DNA of 64,000 nucleotides from Branchipolynoe longqiensis (GCA_030323885.1 CM059186.1:29311005-29375004), one strand, 5' to 3'; shown: positions 1-10,655, counted from the stretch's first letter. The notes: generated by a model from the sequence alone, not told the origin. Numbers and translations are program-made.

Positions 1-360
1 AATAATATGACTATATCCGCCATGTCACATAATTATAACACTGAGTGTTTGTATTACGAAACAGTCTATATAAGCCATCAATGATACTCCAGTAGTTACA
101 CCTGTATGTTGCTGTATGTCCTAATGCACATTCATCCAATGCTAGTCTGAATTCAGGTAATTTGCATATGTAGGTATATAGTCTGAGTAGGAAGTTGTAT
201 AACCATGCAATACGCTCTTTAAATACCTTCTTGAACTGACCTTCTAGTCTTATTCTTCTTCTTCTTATGAACTTCTACTGATATTATGAATATTAATGTT
301 GTGCCACATACTGTGTCTTCTTCTGATATTAATCGTTTACCCCTCTCAGATTGAATAAAA
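1..360. other. unassigned AT-rich DNA
   Basis: No gene, RNA or repeat family is recognised here. The stretch is AT-rich with a short TTC-type microsatellite around 248-268. Confidence 0.4.
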
Positions 361-392
361 CTTACAATAATGTTAGCTAGTGTTAGCCATAT
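361..392 (+). repeat. 32-bp direct repeat, copy 1
   Basis: A 32-base word starting cttacaataatgtt and ending gttagccatat recurs without mismatch at 1354-1385. Sequence on either side of the two copies is unrelated, so the shared block is exactly 32 bp. The pair brackets the RT-like fragment below. Confidence 0.8.
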
Positions 393-424
393 TTAGTTTT
401 AATTATGAGGAGAAGGACTTGGTA

Positions 425-660
425 ATTTTTTTAGAATTTGGATGCCCTACTAACTATACTGGGGATTTTGAACCTGTACCTACTGAGAAAATTCATTTAT
501 GTGATGAGAAAGATATATTTTGGATAAACAAATATGTGACCACGGAATTGGCCGATAGGGCAATACTTGGACCATTTAATCAGCCACCTTTTATTCATTG
601 GGCACAAATTAGCCCTATTATGACCCACCCAAAGAAAAATAGTGAGGAACACAGAAATAT
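425..660 (+). pseudogene. DIRS-like reverse transcriptase fragment (decayed)
   Basis: This lies in an open frame running to 823. The stretch from LEFGCPTNYTGDF through TTELADRAILGPF, PPFIHW, QISPIMTHPKK to EEHRNI matches the conserved region just upstream of the RT palm in DIRS-type tyrosine-recombinase retrotransposons. There the pattern is a glycine-rich GFPxGYxG start, then LGPFxxPPF, then SPLMTRPKK-x-S-x-x-RRVI. After about 660 the similarity stops, although the frame stays open to 823. No palm catalytic motif, RNase H or recombinase follows, so this is a short dead remnant. Its motif wording differs from the equivalent part of the intact element at 34-40 kb, which suggests a different DIRS lineage. 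The assignment is by motif recognition only. Confidence 0.6.
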
Positions 661-823
661 AGCACCAAAACCACATGCAGACCAGACGACATCTACCACA
701 TTGAACTACCTCGGGTACCCAATTCTCCATTCTGTCTGGTGCATGGATGGAAAAAGTACTGACGTTTCTTCCATCTGCATAAGGGCGCCCCATCATTCCT
801 TCTGTCGAACGGGGACCCGTTGA

Positions 824-1353
824 CCAGCCAAATCTTCATAAAATGCAGGCGAACAGATCTGAAGGGGGCCAATGGTGACATCCCATAGTCTTAGTCTAGG
901 GGCAGCACAGGAATATGCAAGAGGGGATGCCTTTGGACTGCATTAAGACATTCGGACACTTGAAATCAAGCAGTGTGTTCAATTACGTAAATAACAAATT
1001 TATTAGTCAGGGACCATCAGCTCTCCTGCCCCAATTTGGCTGAGAGCTAGATGGTCCACAAATTCCTATGTTTATATGTGTGAAAAATGAGTTTCCAGTG
1101 ATGTGTGCCTGGTGTGCTTCGACAGTATGACCATGATCAACCCATAGATGATGCCTCCTGTCTTCAATTGCCAAAGAATATTCCCCCTAAAAAAATTAAA
1201 CTAATCTATTAATCACAGTTAGCTTTGTAAATGAACTCCTGCAAATAAGTAATAATTGAGTCAGACTTCAATTTGAATTCTGGGTTGTACTACCTGGTCA
1301 GCTAGCATAGAGAAAGAAAAGCTAATAAATTCATCCGTACTCATGGACTAAAG
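824..1353. other. unassigned DNA between the 32-bp direct repeats
   Basis: No recognisable gene or known repeat. It may be the remainder of the decayed element represented by the RT fragment at 425-660, but no motif supports that. Confidence 0.35.
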
Positions 1354-1385
1354 CTTACAATAATGTTAGCTAGTGTTAGCCATAT
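1354..1385 (+). repeat. 32-bp direct repeat, copy 2
   Basis: Identical to 361-392. The downstream 1386-1610 is unassigned; a short open frame there resembles nothing I recognise. Confidence 0.8.
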
Positions 1386-1611
1386 AAAAGGTTCCTGTAA
1401 AAATGTATTAAGCCCGATTAATCAAATTATTAGCCCCAAAACTGATTTTCTGTGTCTGGTTTTGAATTATCACTATTATGATCATCCTTTTATTCTTACT
1501 TTTATTCCTAGTATTCCGTGCGATTTGCCAATAACAAAAGCATTATATGCATGTCTTGTGCCCCTATTTCGCTTCAATAATAAAGATGAGAGTAATTGAA
1601 AGTAATGACTC

Positions 1612-1748
1612 CTTGGCCTATCCTAAGAATGCTGAGTGCCTGGCCAGGATGCGATAAGTATATATTTGGTTTGACTCCACCAGGGTTTGTCATGATCTAC
1701 CAAAACGGGAGACGGACGCTCAGCTGATTCGGCCATCGCGTCTGGTCG
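1612..1748 (-). mobile_element. SINE-A, 5' part only
   Basis: Read on the minus strand it holds the tRNA-like head (accagacg, then a box-A-like tggccgaat, then a B-box region) and the following gtcaaacca block. The 3' body is missing. The head degrades at box B. Confidence 0.7.
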
Positions 1749-1892
1749 AGGATGATGTGAGGATGGTGTGACGTTGGGTCAGGGCGAGGGTGGAGAAGGC
1801 TGGAGGAGTGCTGAGGAGGATGGAAGAGGATGCAACAGACTAGGGAATGGTAGGGAGAAGATAGGTAGGTGGGTGTGTGTGGAGGAGCCTGT
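1749..1892 (+). repeat. G-rich low-complexity spacer
   Basis: Purine-rich stretch with gtggagaagg and gaggatgg type words between two SINE-A pieces. No gene is visible. Confidence 0.4.
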
Positions 1893-2112
1893 GGATAATG
1901 ATTGGTTGTTGGCGTTTTACCTCCTGGCAACATCTAAGTTCATATCAGGATGGGTACTGACTTGCGACAGTGCATACTCATGGCGACTTCTAGTGCTGCC
2001 CTACTGGTAAATCAGGCTGCTGGCTCCATGACCCAATATCCCACTCAGTCACATTAATCTGACACTGAGCTAACCAGTCCTGCCCGCGCTCTACCGATTC
2101 GGCCACCGCGTG
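1893..2112 (-). mobile_element. SINE-A, internally deleted copy
   Basis: Holds the 3' tail (complement of ttggttgttggcgttttac), the body (cttgcgacagtgcatactca, cactcagtcacatt) and the last bases of the head. The middle, including the B box, is lost. Confidence 0.75.
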
Positions 2113-2126
2113 CGGTAGGGGAATGT

Positions 2127-2182
2127 GGATTGGTTTGTTGTTGTTTTACGTCCTAGCAACATCTAAGGTCATATCAGGACGG
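2127..2182 (-). mobile_element. SINE-A 3'-tail fragment
   Basis: The words gttgttttacgtcctagcaa and catctaaggtcatatcagga match the tail of full copies. The sequence then turns into a G-rich run that ends in a homopolymer of about 18 G at 2256-2276. Confidence 0.7.
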
Positions 2183-2282
2183 AGGAGAGTGTGGAAGAGT
2201 CGGGGGAAGGATGATGGGGTTGCAAGGGAACAGGGGTCGGGGTGGAGTCGGTCGGGGGAGGAGGGGGGGGGGGGGGTTACAT

Positions 2283-2919
2283 ATGTCAGATGGCACTCAC
2301 AATGAAGATGGATAAGTTGCATTATTGGACAGGAGTCCTTCACTCCGTGATGCATCGCCATGACGTCACCACACTTCCTGAACATATATGCGCGTGTCCT
2401 GATCATAAATAGGTCAGGACACTGACTGACAATGAAATGAACTTCCATGTGAGTCAATGTGTATGTGTGTGGCTTAAGACTATAAGTGTGGCCAAAGAGT
2501 GTACCTTTGTGTATGTGTGTGGACATAAGCTGTTTTGTTATTGACGAGTTCAGGGGCAAATCCATATAAATGCCAATCCAAAAATGGAGAGAAACATTGG
2601 AATCAAACCTTCAAAAAGTTTATATTTTTATATTTCTACTGTTTTGTTTGTTTCTCCATAACCATGTGATCATATGAAAAGTGTAATTAATGAGCTTTAA
2701 ACTTATTTTCAGGTAAAAATCCTTTATTTAAACTCAATTTGTTGATTGGCGTTTGCGTGGTTATTCGCCTGAACTCTTTATATTAACATTGACGTGGCGC
2801 CCCCTAGCAGTAGCACCTGAATATCCCAGGGCGACTGACATAGGTGCCGGTGCCTTCAGCGGGTCCTGCTGTGATGGCGGACAGTTTGTTGACCCCATTC
2901 TTTCCCAGCCGAGTAACAG
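2283..2919. other. unassigned DNA
   Basis: No supported feature. It includes a TG-rich patch near 2460-2520 and a T-rich patch near 2620-2660. Confidence 0.35.
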
Positions 2920-2921
2920 AA

Positions 2922-3063
2922 CCTGGGGCCGTATTCATGATGCGGTGTTAGCGAGCCAAAACTGGTTTTGGCCGGGATTTCTGGGTTAGCGGCGAAAACT
3001 CAGTACGCAAGGAGTGCAAACACACCGAGTGTAAGCTAACACCGCATCGTGAATATGGGCCCT
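2922..3063. mobile_element. short inverted-repeat (MITE-like) element
   Basis: The left arm (ggggccgtattcatgatgcg followed by gtgttagc, ending 2952) pairs with the right arm 3035-3063 (gctaacaccgcatcgtgaat, then atgggcc). The arms are about 28 bp with a few mismatches around an 80-bp middle. The middle contains gggttagcggcgaaaa, which resembles words in the 12440-13185 element. Confidence 0.7.
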
Positions 3064-3137
3064 GGTTAGAATGATATCCTTAGCGTAAACAATTCGGATC
3101 GGGTTTACTAAAACTCTCACTGACTATTCGCACCGAA

Positions 3138-3200
3138 GGTTGGTTGGTTGTTTGCTGGAGTTTTACGTCCTGGCAACATCTAAGGACATGTATTCCATAG
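3138..3200 (-). mobile_element. SINE-A 3'-tail fragment
   Basis: Contains gttggttgtttgctggagtt and the cctggcaacatctaaggaca block of the SINE-A tail. It stops abruptly at 3190-3200. Confidence 0.6.
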
Positions 3201-3254
3201 CTGGGGTGTTAGAAGGGTGGGGAGCTGGTGAACACACACAGGAAGTGGTGGTAT

Positions 3255-3613
3255 TTTACTTGTTGTTGGTTGTGGGAGGTTTATGTCCTGGCAACATCTA
3301 AGGTCATGTCAGTATGGGTACCGACTTGTGACAGTGCAAACTGATGGCAACATTATAGTGCTGCTCCACTGGGAGCCTAGGCTGCCAGCACCATGACCTG
3401 GTATCCCCCTCAGTCAAGTTATCTGGACATTTAGCCAATCAGTCCTTGCCTTATCCTAATAATGCCGAGCGCCTGGCTAGGAAGCGACAAGTATCAATCT
3501 TTAAGTCATCAGTTTGAATCGTCCCGGGTTCGAACTCGTGGGTTCGAATCCCAAGATCTACCAAAACGGGAGACGGACACTTAACTTATTCAGCCATTCC
3601 ATCTGGTAGGATA
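3255..3613 (-). mobile_element. SINE-A, near full-length
   Basis: On the minus strand it reads head (accagatggaatggctgaat), box B with a doubled gggttcgaa motif, body (aagcgctcggcattatta), central block and 3' tail. The length is about 350 bp. Family B boxes are close to the RNA polymerase III consensus GGTTCGAANCC. Confidence 0.85.
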
Positions 3614-3618
3614 TATAG

Positions 3619-3873
3619 GAGACTGTCTCAAAAGGTGCTAAGCAATATGGGACAAAACTTTATCCATTGTAACAATCAACATACTATCTGCTTATGCATT
3701 TGCTCAGGATAAACTGATTTGTTTTTTACATGCCATTTCATAATCCCAATAGAATACATATTGATTTGAAGCAAATGTCCTTGTGTTTTCAGTGTAACCG
3801 TTTCTGTGCTGTTTTGTGTCAATTGTTACAATGGACAAAAAGAAAATGAGTTATCACCTTTTGAGACAGGCTC
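3619..3873. mobile_element. MITE family M, copy 1
   Basis: Terminal inverted repeats GAGactgtctcaaaaggtg and its complement caccttttgagacaggctc (about 19 bp, one mismatch) enclose a 255-bp AT-rich body. The body is about 95 per cent the same as 18562-18814. Both copies sit in atat-type flanks, so a short AT target duplication is likely. There is no coding capacity. Confidence 0.85.
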
Positions 3874-4001
3874 ATATATATATAATATACGAGAGTTCCA
3901 TGCATAGTTGTTGCCCCTCCATGGTGTCTATATTGGCTAATCGGAAGGTGGGTAAGGGCTCATTGGAATAGTATAGGTGTTTATATTTGCGTAATCCTTG
4001 T

Positions 4002-4477
4002 ACAGTACAACCCAGTTAAACCAAGCTCGCTTAAACCAAACAATCGGTTAATCCAAACTTTTTTTGGCGAAATACTACCATTTATCATATAAAAAAGTAG
4101 GTTAAACCAAAGTCGGTGAATCCAAAGTATTGGTCAATACAAACAAAATTGTCGGCCCCAGGCCACTTCCGGTACATTTAAACCAAATTTTCATGTGGTT
4201 TTAAGGTTATCTGAGACTTTTTTATATGATAAATGGTAGTATTTTGTCAGGTCGCCAAAACAAGTTTGGATTAACCTATCGTTTGATTTAACCGAGGTTG
4301 GTTTAATGGGGTTAAAATGTATACACATAAAAAACAATAATCATAGTGTCCACATACATTGTACATTCACCCCCGTTTTTGCCAAAGCCAAGTCAAAGCT
4401 CGGTTAAACCAATGATCGGTTAATCCAAACAAATGTCTAGGATCCCTTCAAGTTTGTTTTAACGGGGTTATACTGTA
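4002..4477. mobile_element. pogo/Tigger-like TIR repeat P, copy 1
   Basis: Starts tacagtacaacccagttaaa and ends aacggggttatactgtat. Many internal words of the type gttaaaccaa and ggttaatccaaac occur in both orientations. CAGT...ACTG ends with a TA flank and a cccgtta motif resemble non-autonomous Tc1/pogo elements. A terminus-like ggggttaaaatgta lies inside at about 4307-4320, so the copy may be composite. A related copy is at 49198-49628. Confidence 0.65.
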
Positions 4478-4504
4478 TATACAATGTATAATCCTTATAT
4501 AGAC

Positions 4505-4626
4505 AATGAATTAGGTCAGGAAGTCATTGACTTGACTCGACCGGTGTTTAAACCCACGGGTTCGAATCCCATGATCAACCAAAACGGTATACAGACGCTC
4601 AACCCATTCCGCCATCCCGTCTGGTT
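4505..4626 (-). mobile_element. SINE-A, 5' part only
   Basis: tRNA-like head with cgggttcgaatccc-type B box and accagacgggatggcgg on the minus strand. The 3' two thirds are absent. Confidence 0.75.
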
Positions 4627-5345
4627 GCACTGAAGGAAGTTTTACCGATCCAGTTCGGCTAATATACTATTTCCATCGCCAGGCCGCATCAGGACGCAGT
4701 GGCAGGAACTACTGTTGTGGGTATCAGCTCACCATGCAGCATCCTCTGTGGAAAAGGTCTTATAGAGGATTTCCATCACCAATTCACCCTCCGAGGACAA
4801 TGTGAAGAACTACTGCTGTGGCTCACTGTGTATGCTATCCGGAAAAGGTCTATTTACCCCGCACCACCACCCACTCCTGCACCACTCTCCACTAGATGGA
4901 CTCAAGAGCTTCTGGGTGAGGAAGTAAACTTGGGGGAGGGGTTCGGGGGACGGGGGGGGGGGGGGATCATCGGTAAGATGGAGCCTCGGTAGTCTCAACC
5001 GGAAGAGCCTGGTCTGGGTATATCCGGTCCGGCGAACAACTTCCGCCAAACTTGCGCAGTGGACATGCATAATATATCATTCATTGTTCCGTTTCTCCTT
5101 TATTTGAGAGAGTGAAAAAAAGAAAACTTCATTATTTGCAAATCCTTCATATGTTGAGATTTATTCTTTTGGTGTCTCAGTCAATTGTGCCGTTGATATG
5201 TTACATTCCTGATAATGTTGTTCTTTGTTGGAAGTAAATATCAAGTAATGCAGGTGCACAGATATAACTGGAGAATGTTAACCCCATTGCCAACCGATTT
5301 TAATACATCAGGAAAAGATGCATCCTCAGCATTTATTAAATCCCA
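4627..5345. other. unassigned DNA with a weak internal duplication
   Basis: Two diverged units of about 100 bp occur at about 4670-4770 and 4772-4855. Both carry gaactactg, tgtgg and ggaaaaggtct words. A G run lies at 4956-4966. No gene is recognised. Confidence 0.35.
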
Positions 5346-5945
5346 TTTAAAGCTGCATAGTCCGATGGTGTTGAGTTTCTCTCATTTACTGAGATACACA
5401 TCACGACCTTAACATAAAAATGTTCTATCTGACAAAATGGTCTCTTCGAGATAACGACGACTGAAGCTGTGTAACTGCATGATAGCAAAGCAGATAGAAC
5501 AATATTATTTTTAATATATCTCAGTGAAAAATACCAGTTGAGAAACAGTTGTGTAACTGCATGATAGCCTTTTGTAGATAGAACATTTTTACATCCATAA
5601 CACCAATTTGGTCACTTTGTCAGATAGAACCTTTTTATAGGAAGGTCACAACATATTAGGTTGATCATTATAATCCCCCTTACTTCAGTTTGAAGTAACT
5701 TTTCTTTTAAATGGCCTTACTTTTGAGATATTTGAAGTGTGACCGTGCAAAATTAATTTTGGCAAACATGCCAAAACTCTGATACAATAGGATTCTGCTT
5801 TAACAGGTTCTATTAAATCTTCCCTATAATAGGCGAGAAATGTTTATTAAGTGCATGAGTAACTTAGTTAGATATATAGAATCAAATTTAGATAATTGTT
5901 TTGGTTTTGAAAATTTGATGTTTTCATCAGACTATGCAGCTTTAA
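5346..5945. mobile_element. TIR family F, copy interrupted by a nested element
   Basis: The left end tttaaagctgcatagtccga pairs with the right end gactatgcagctttaa. The body (gagatatttgaag, gcaaaattaattttggca, tagatatatagaatcaaat) matches copies at 45174 and 57163. A separate inverted-repeat element fills 5413-5640. Confidence 0.75.
5413..5640. mobile_element. inverted-repeat element nested in a family F copy
   Basis: Left arm ataaaaatgttctatctgac (from 5414) and right arm gtcagatagaacctttttat (ending 5638) form about 20-bp inverted ends. The unit separates the left end of the family F element from the rest, so it arrived later. Confidence 0.7.
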
Positions 5946-6046
5946 TGCAAATGTCTTACTCTTACTCTTAGGTCTTTTTCTCAGATTAAAGACAAAATAC
6001 ATAATTATATTGAACTATGAACACATCATAATGATATCCATATGCT

Positions 6047-6494
6047 ATCTTAAAGGAGAGACCAGACGGGATGGCCAAATTAGTTGAGCCTCCTTCTCCC
6101 GTTTTGGTAGATCGCGGAATTTGAACCCACGGGTTCGAACCCTAGTCGAGTCAAACCAATGACTTAAAAATTGATAGTTGTCCCTTCCTATCCAGGCACT
6201 CGGCATTATTAGGATAGGGCAAGGACTGGTTGGCTCAGCATCCAGATAATGTGAATGTGTGGGATATCAGGTCATGCCCACTGGGGCAACACTATAAAGT
6301 TTCCATGAGTGCATACTGTCATAAGTCGGCACCCATCTTGATATTACCTTAGATGTTGCCAGGATGTAAAACTCCAACAACCAACCAACCACCTATCATC
6401 CTCACCACACCCTTACCCCAACCCCTCCTGATATGACCTTAGATGTTGTCAGGGTATAACACTCCAAAAACCAACCAACCAATCTTAAAGGAGA
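6047..6494 (+). mobile_element. SINE-A, full length with doubled 3' tail and 13-bp target duplication
   Basis: The insert at 6060-6481 is flanked by a perfect 13-bp duplication, atcttaaaggaga (6047-6059 and 6482-6494). Head, B box (gggttcgaaccc), body and tail are present. A second tail unit (6430-6481, from cctgatatgaccttagatgt) follows the first (ending about 6388). Because the duplication encloses both tails, the doubled form inserted as one unit. Confidence 0.9.
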
Positions 6495-6706
6495 TGCTGT
6501 ACTTCCTTAGAAGGATGACGTTAGGGTTTATTTTACAGGTTTTTGAGGGGTTTTCTTTTAGTAGGTTTTGTAGGTTTAAAAAAAAGGGGGGGGGATCTAA
6601 AATGTCATACGCTGACTGCATTAATGGAGCCGACGCCCTCCTCACGGGATGCATTAATGCAGTCGCCAGGGAGCATTACTTGCTGCAGGCGCCCTCCAAA
6701 GTGTGG
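6495..6706. other. unassigned DNA with an A/G homopolymer and a perfect hairpin
   Basis: An a-run followed by a g-run lies at 6577-6594. Arms gactgcattaatg (6614-6626) and cattaatgcagtc (6652-6664) are perfectly complementary around a 25-nt loop. No gene is seen. Confidence 0.5.
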
Positions 6707-6713
6707 GTTAGAT

Positions 6714-7097
6714 CAAAGACCCTATAATACTAAGACGGCTCACTCAGCCTGTACTGTGTAATCAAAATTATCAAACCCACCACTTGGTGCACTGGCTGTT
6801 CTCTTGGTTAAACAGGTGCTATATTATATGTATAAATGTATATATGAATGTGAAAGATGTGTGATGATGGCGATGCTGATGATGATGATGATGCTGATGT
6901 GTATTTGTTCATAGCAATTTCATATTGATGTGTATTCATACTTACCTATCTCATGTATAATATAATTGTATGTGTTTACATGTGAAACACCAACCAGCAG
7001 CCGGGCTGATCAAACCCACCACAAGGTGGCACTGCAAAATTTTACATTGCCATGGGAGAGATAGGGAGTGAGGCGGCTTAGTATTATAGGGTCTTTG
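6714..7097. mobile_element. TIR family H, copy 1 with 7-bp target duplication
   Basis: Terminal inverted repeats begin caaagaccctataatactaa on the left and end ttagtattatagggtctttg on the right (about 30 bp). The flanks are gttagat on both sides (6707-6713, 7098-7104). The interior is non-coding with a gatgatgat microsatellite. A second copy at 53557-53933 has its own duplication. Confidence 0.88.
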
Positions 7098-7269
7098 GTT
7101 AGATACGTCACGTTCGAATGGAACTTTCGCACAGAGCATGCGCAGTGAACCACTACCGACAACGTCAAGCTCTAGCTACCGCCGTTAGAGGCCGGCTTAG
7201 TGTCGGTGGTGAACATCCCCTCTAAGACCTGTTTCACAGAGGCTCTACACACAAAACTAGTTTGTCCAA

Positions 7270-7466
7270 CTGTTGGTTGGTTGCTGGTGTTTTATGTCCT
7301 GGCAACATCTAAGGACAGGTTGAGGGGTTGGGGAGCTGCTGAAAAGGGATATCAGGTCGTGGTGCTGACAGCCTGGTCTCCCTGTAGGGCAGCACTATAC
7401 AGTCGCCATAAGTTTGCACTGTCACAAGTCGGTACCCGTCCTGATATGAGCTTAGATGTTGCCAGT
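7270..7466. mobile_element. two SINE-A fragments in opposite orientation inside the satellite
   Basis: The left part, gttggttgctggtgttttat with cctggcaacatctaaggaca, is a minus-strand tail. The right part, atatcaggtcgtggtgctga to cttagatgttgccag, is a plus-strand 3' half. Together they form an imperfect inverted pair within the array. Confidence 0.75.
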
Positions 7467-7629
7467 GAAGAATGATGGTGGAAACCCTCTATTAGGCCTT
7501 TTCCACAGAGATTGGCTGCACAGTGACCCTCTATTCACAACATTAGTGTTCATAATTGCCTTCAGAGGGGTGATTTGTGGTGGAAAACCTCTATTAGGCC
7601 TTTGCCACAAAGCATGCTGCACGGTGAGA

Positions 7630-7985
7630 GTTTCTTCTTCTTCTTCTTCTTCGCCCGTTGAGGCATCAACGCCCACCCACACAAACACCTCCTCAGCTGT
7701 GTCGTAGATTAAAGTGTCGCCTACTGCCCAACTTTGGGCATAGGCCACGAACAAGGGCTCTCCAGTTTTCCTGGTCCGGGGCCTTGAGTTTCTTGTTCGT
7801 GATTCTGTAACATTGTTCTTTTTTCCATGGTGGGGTTGTTAGCCCCCACGCCCAACCCCCAACCTGGACGATCAGTTGCTGCTCTTAGTCTGTCCTCTAC
7901 CATGAGTCCTGCCCGGCTTGGTTAAACCTGCCAGGGGGCTAGCCCCCGCCGGTATAGCTCTCATGGTCACGGAGGCACACATGTG
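7630..7985. mobile_element. unclassified insertion in the satellite, starting with a TTC microsatellite
   Basis: Unit sequence stops at gtgagagttt and resumes at gtgagtttctacccag near 7983, with about 350 bp of unrelated DNA between. The insert opens with ttcttcttcttc and carries gggctagcccccgccgg near its end. This resembles the 3' end of a retroposon, but the family is not identified. Confidence 0.5.
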
Positions 7986-9015
7986 AGTTTCTACCCAGAG
8001 TATTAATTCTCACAATTGCCATCAGAGGGCGGGCTGGTGGCTAAAACCTTTTCCACAGAGTATGCTGCACCCCGAGCTCCTACCCACAAACTTAGCTTGT
8101 CAAAATGCCATCAGAGGGCAGGTTGGTGGTGGAAACCTTCTATTAGGCCTTTTCCACAGAGCATGTTACACAGTCAGTTTCTACCCATAATATGAGTTGT
8201 TACAACTGTAAACAGAGGGCAGGTTGGTGGTGGAAACCTTCTATTAGGCCTTTTCCGCAGAGCATGTTAAATGGTCAGTTTCTACCCATAATATTAGTTG
8301 TCACAACTGTCAACAGAGGGCAGGCTGGTGCTGGAAACCTTCTATTAGGCCTTTTCCACAGAGCATGTTACACGGTCAGTTTCTACCCATGATATTAATT
8401 GTCACAACTGTCAACAGAGGGCAGGTTGGTGCTGGAAACCTTCTATTAGGCCTTTTCCGCAGAGCATGTTACACGGTGAGTTTCTACCCATAATATTAGT
8501 TGTCACAACTGTCAACAGAGGGCAGGTTGGTGCTGGAAACCTTCTATTAGGCCTTTTCCGCAGAGCATGTTACACGGTGAGTTTCTACCCATACTATTAG
8601 TTGCAACAACTGTCAACAGAGGGCAGGTTGGTGGTGGAAACCTTCTATTAGGCCTTTTCCACAGAGCATCTTACACGGTCAGTTTCTACCCATAATACTA
8701 GTTGTCACAACTGTCAACAGAGGGCAGGTTGGTGGTGGAAACCTTCTATTAGGCCTTTTCCGCAGATCATGTTACACGGTCAGTTTCTACCCATAATACT
8801 AGTTGTCACAACTGTCAACAGAGGGCAGGTTGGTGGTGGAAACCTTCTATTAGGCCTTTTACAAAGAGCATGTTACATACTGACCCTACAGCTGCAATAT
8901 TAGTTCTCTCCTCTGACCATCCATCACAGGACGGTTTGGCAGTAGAAATGTCATATTTATTGCATGCATCCTCGGGCTTAACTAATTCCACAGCAACACT
9001 TCGCCATTCAGCCTT

Positions 9016-10068
9016 AAGGGCCTGTCACACTACGACGTATAGCCTTAGCATATGCCAACGTATGTGATTTTCGACCAACATGTCAGTGTACGTCATCATA
9101 CGTTATGCATATGTTGGGCATACATCAGGTATGTTCCGGGTATGTTGTTATACGTCGTCATATGTTGCCATGCGTTGAGGCTCCGAAAAATGTTTGCGCA
9201 TGCTCAAAATTTCCAACATGTGCCAACGTGTGGCTCATACATTGAATGTACACTGCGTGTATGTTTGGGATACATCGGCGTATGTTGGGAGTATGTTAGG
9301 AATACATTGGTATATGTTGCTGCAAGTTAGCCATACGTTCAGTCGGTGGGAATGTGCAGTCCGTGTACAGTCCGCATACAGTCCGCGTACTGCCAACGGA
9401 TGCATTACGTACTCCTAAAGTGGTGTTCTCTGTGGCGGAGTGGTTAGAGTGTCTGACTTTTTTCTAGGTCGGACTCCTAATCTGAAGGTCGGTGGTTCGA
9501 TTCCCCGTGCCCCCAGCTCTGCCAATTTGGATTTCCACCGCTGTGTAGAACTTACAGCGACATCAAAGGCCAGTTGCTCTCATACCATGTCTATGTGGTC
9601 TGGGAGGTTAAAAATCCCTTGGGTCGGTAAAAGTGTAGGCTCGGGCTTTCTATCGACAAACTGTCTAATGGTGAAAACAAGCCTATTCAGGCTTATCCAT
9701 GATAGGCAGTATAAATCTTCAACAACAAAAAAGTACTTTGAAAGTATGCCTGCCATACCTCCAGCGTATTTCACGTATATACTTCTAGCAATGGAGTAAC
9801 ATATGTAATGTTGGTCAGCGTTCCGTGAGCGTATGACAGTCTTTTGCAAACGTTTTTTTCAAAAGTTTTGCGAGGCACATGAACGCTCTCATACGCTAGC
9901 AATAGGTCAGAGATACGTTCTGCATACGCTACGTACATTTTGTGTACGTTGTATATACACCATTTTTATACCCCGCTGCTGAAAAGTTTGACGAATGCCG
10001 ACGTACTGGCAAATTTTTTAACGTTGAGCACGCGCTGACGCCGTACGTCGTCGGGTGACAGTGTCCTT
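9016..10068. mobile_element. TIR element with internal CGTATG-type repeats, carrying a nested SINE-B
   Basis: Left end aagggcctgtcacactacga and right end tcgtcgggtgacagtgtcctt are inverted repeats. The interior is packed with degenerate, partly palindromic words such as catacgttatgcatatgttg and cgtatgttgggagtatgtta. A ttaa lies at the left edge and ttac at the right, so a TTAA-type target is possible. SINE-B at 9421-9731 interrupts it. Confidence 0.75.
9421..9731 (+). mobile_element. SINE-B, full length
   Basis: tRNA-like head: ctctgtggcggagtggttag (box A), ggactcctaatctgaagg (anticodon-like arm) and ggtggttcgattcccc (box B). The body ends taggcagtataaatcttcaa plus an A-rich tail. Imperfect duplications gtactcctaaag (left) and gtactttgaaag (right) flank it. 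Other copies are at 13736, 19549, 58541 and 62690. Confidence 0.85.
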
Positions 10069-10654
10069 ACCAGCAATGAACTTTGTCAAACACAAGCAAA
10101 GCCTCTCTTTATTTGCAAACTTTCAAACTTGCGCACCTTTTTCTTAAAGCCGAAACAAGCCAAGAAACACACACACACACCAAATCAAATATATTTAATT
10201 CACTGTGACTTGCGAAGAGAAAAAAAAAACACACGCAAAACAACAATGTTATTTCCGCTTCCGTGATCATACGTCAGTGGATAAATAATACCGACAACGT
10301 ATTGGGCTGTGTCTAGCCACGTCAGCCGCCGGAAACAGGCTTGGCGCATGCGTGCCATCGCATGTCCAGTGGCGGCGCTGCACTGCGGCTATATTGGGAA
10401 CTATGACTTGGAGCGCTGCGTGTTGTGCGCATGCGCAATAAAGAACGCAGCGTAATGGACGCACTGACACCGCGGGCAAATGTTGATATGATAAGCATCA
10501 ATTTTTGTATTAACTTAATGGATAATTGATTATGTTCCACTGCGTTCGATGATGCTCCATTGTGCCGTGTGTGTTTAAAGCTGCATAATCCGAAGAAAGC
10601 ATCAAATTTCCTAAACCAACAAAACTCATCTAGATTTTGTGTTGTATATCCAAC
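10069..10654. other. mostly unassigned DNA; family F end fragment at 10575-10652
   Basis: Most of this has no assignment. The piece tttaaagctgcataatccga with ttgtgttgtatatccaac is the right end of family F in minus orientation. Confidence 0.5.
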
Positions 10655-10655
10655 G

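Larger units (their letters stand above)
7150..8925. repeat. 101-bp satellite array with two insertions
   Basis: The word ccttctattaggcctttt recurs at about 8136, 8237, 8337, 8438, 8539, 8641, 8742 and 8843, giving a 101-bp period. Each unit also holds cagagggcaggttggtg and gtttctacccataatatta. More diverged units extend left to about 7150. The array is broken by SINE-A pieces (about 7270-7466) and another insert (about 7630-7985). Confidence 0.9.

Noticed and set aside
8000..8870. CRISPR-like regular repeats
   Set aside because: The 101-bp units are tandem with no unique spacers, in a eukaryotic setting: satellite, not CRISPR.
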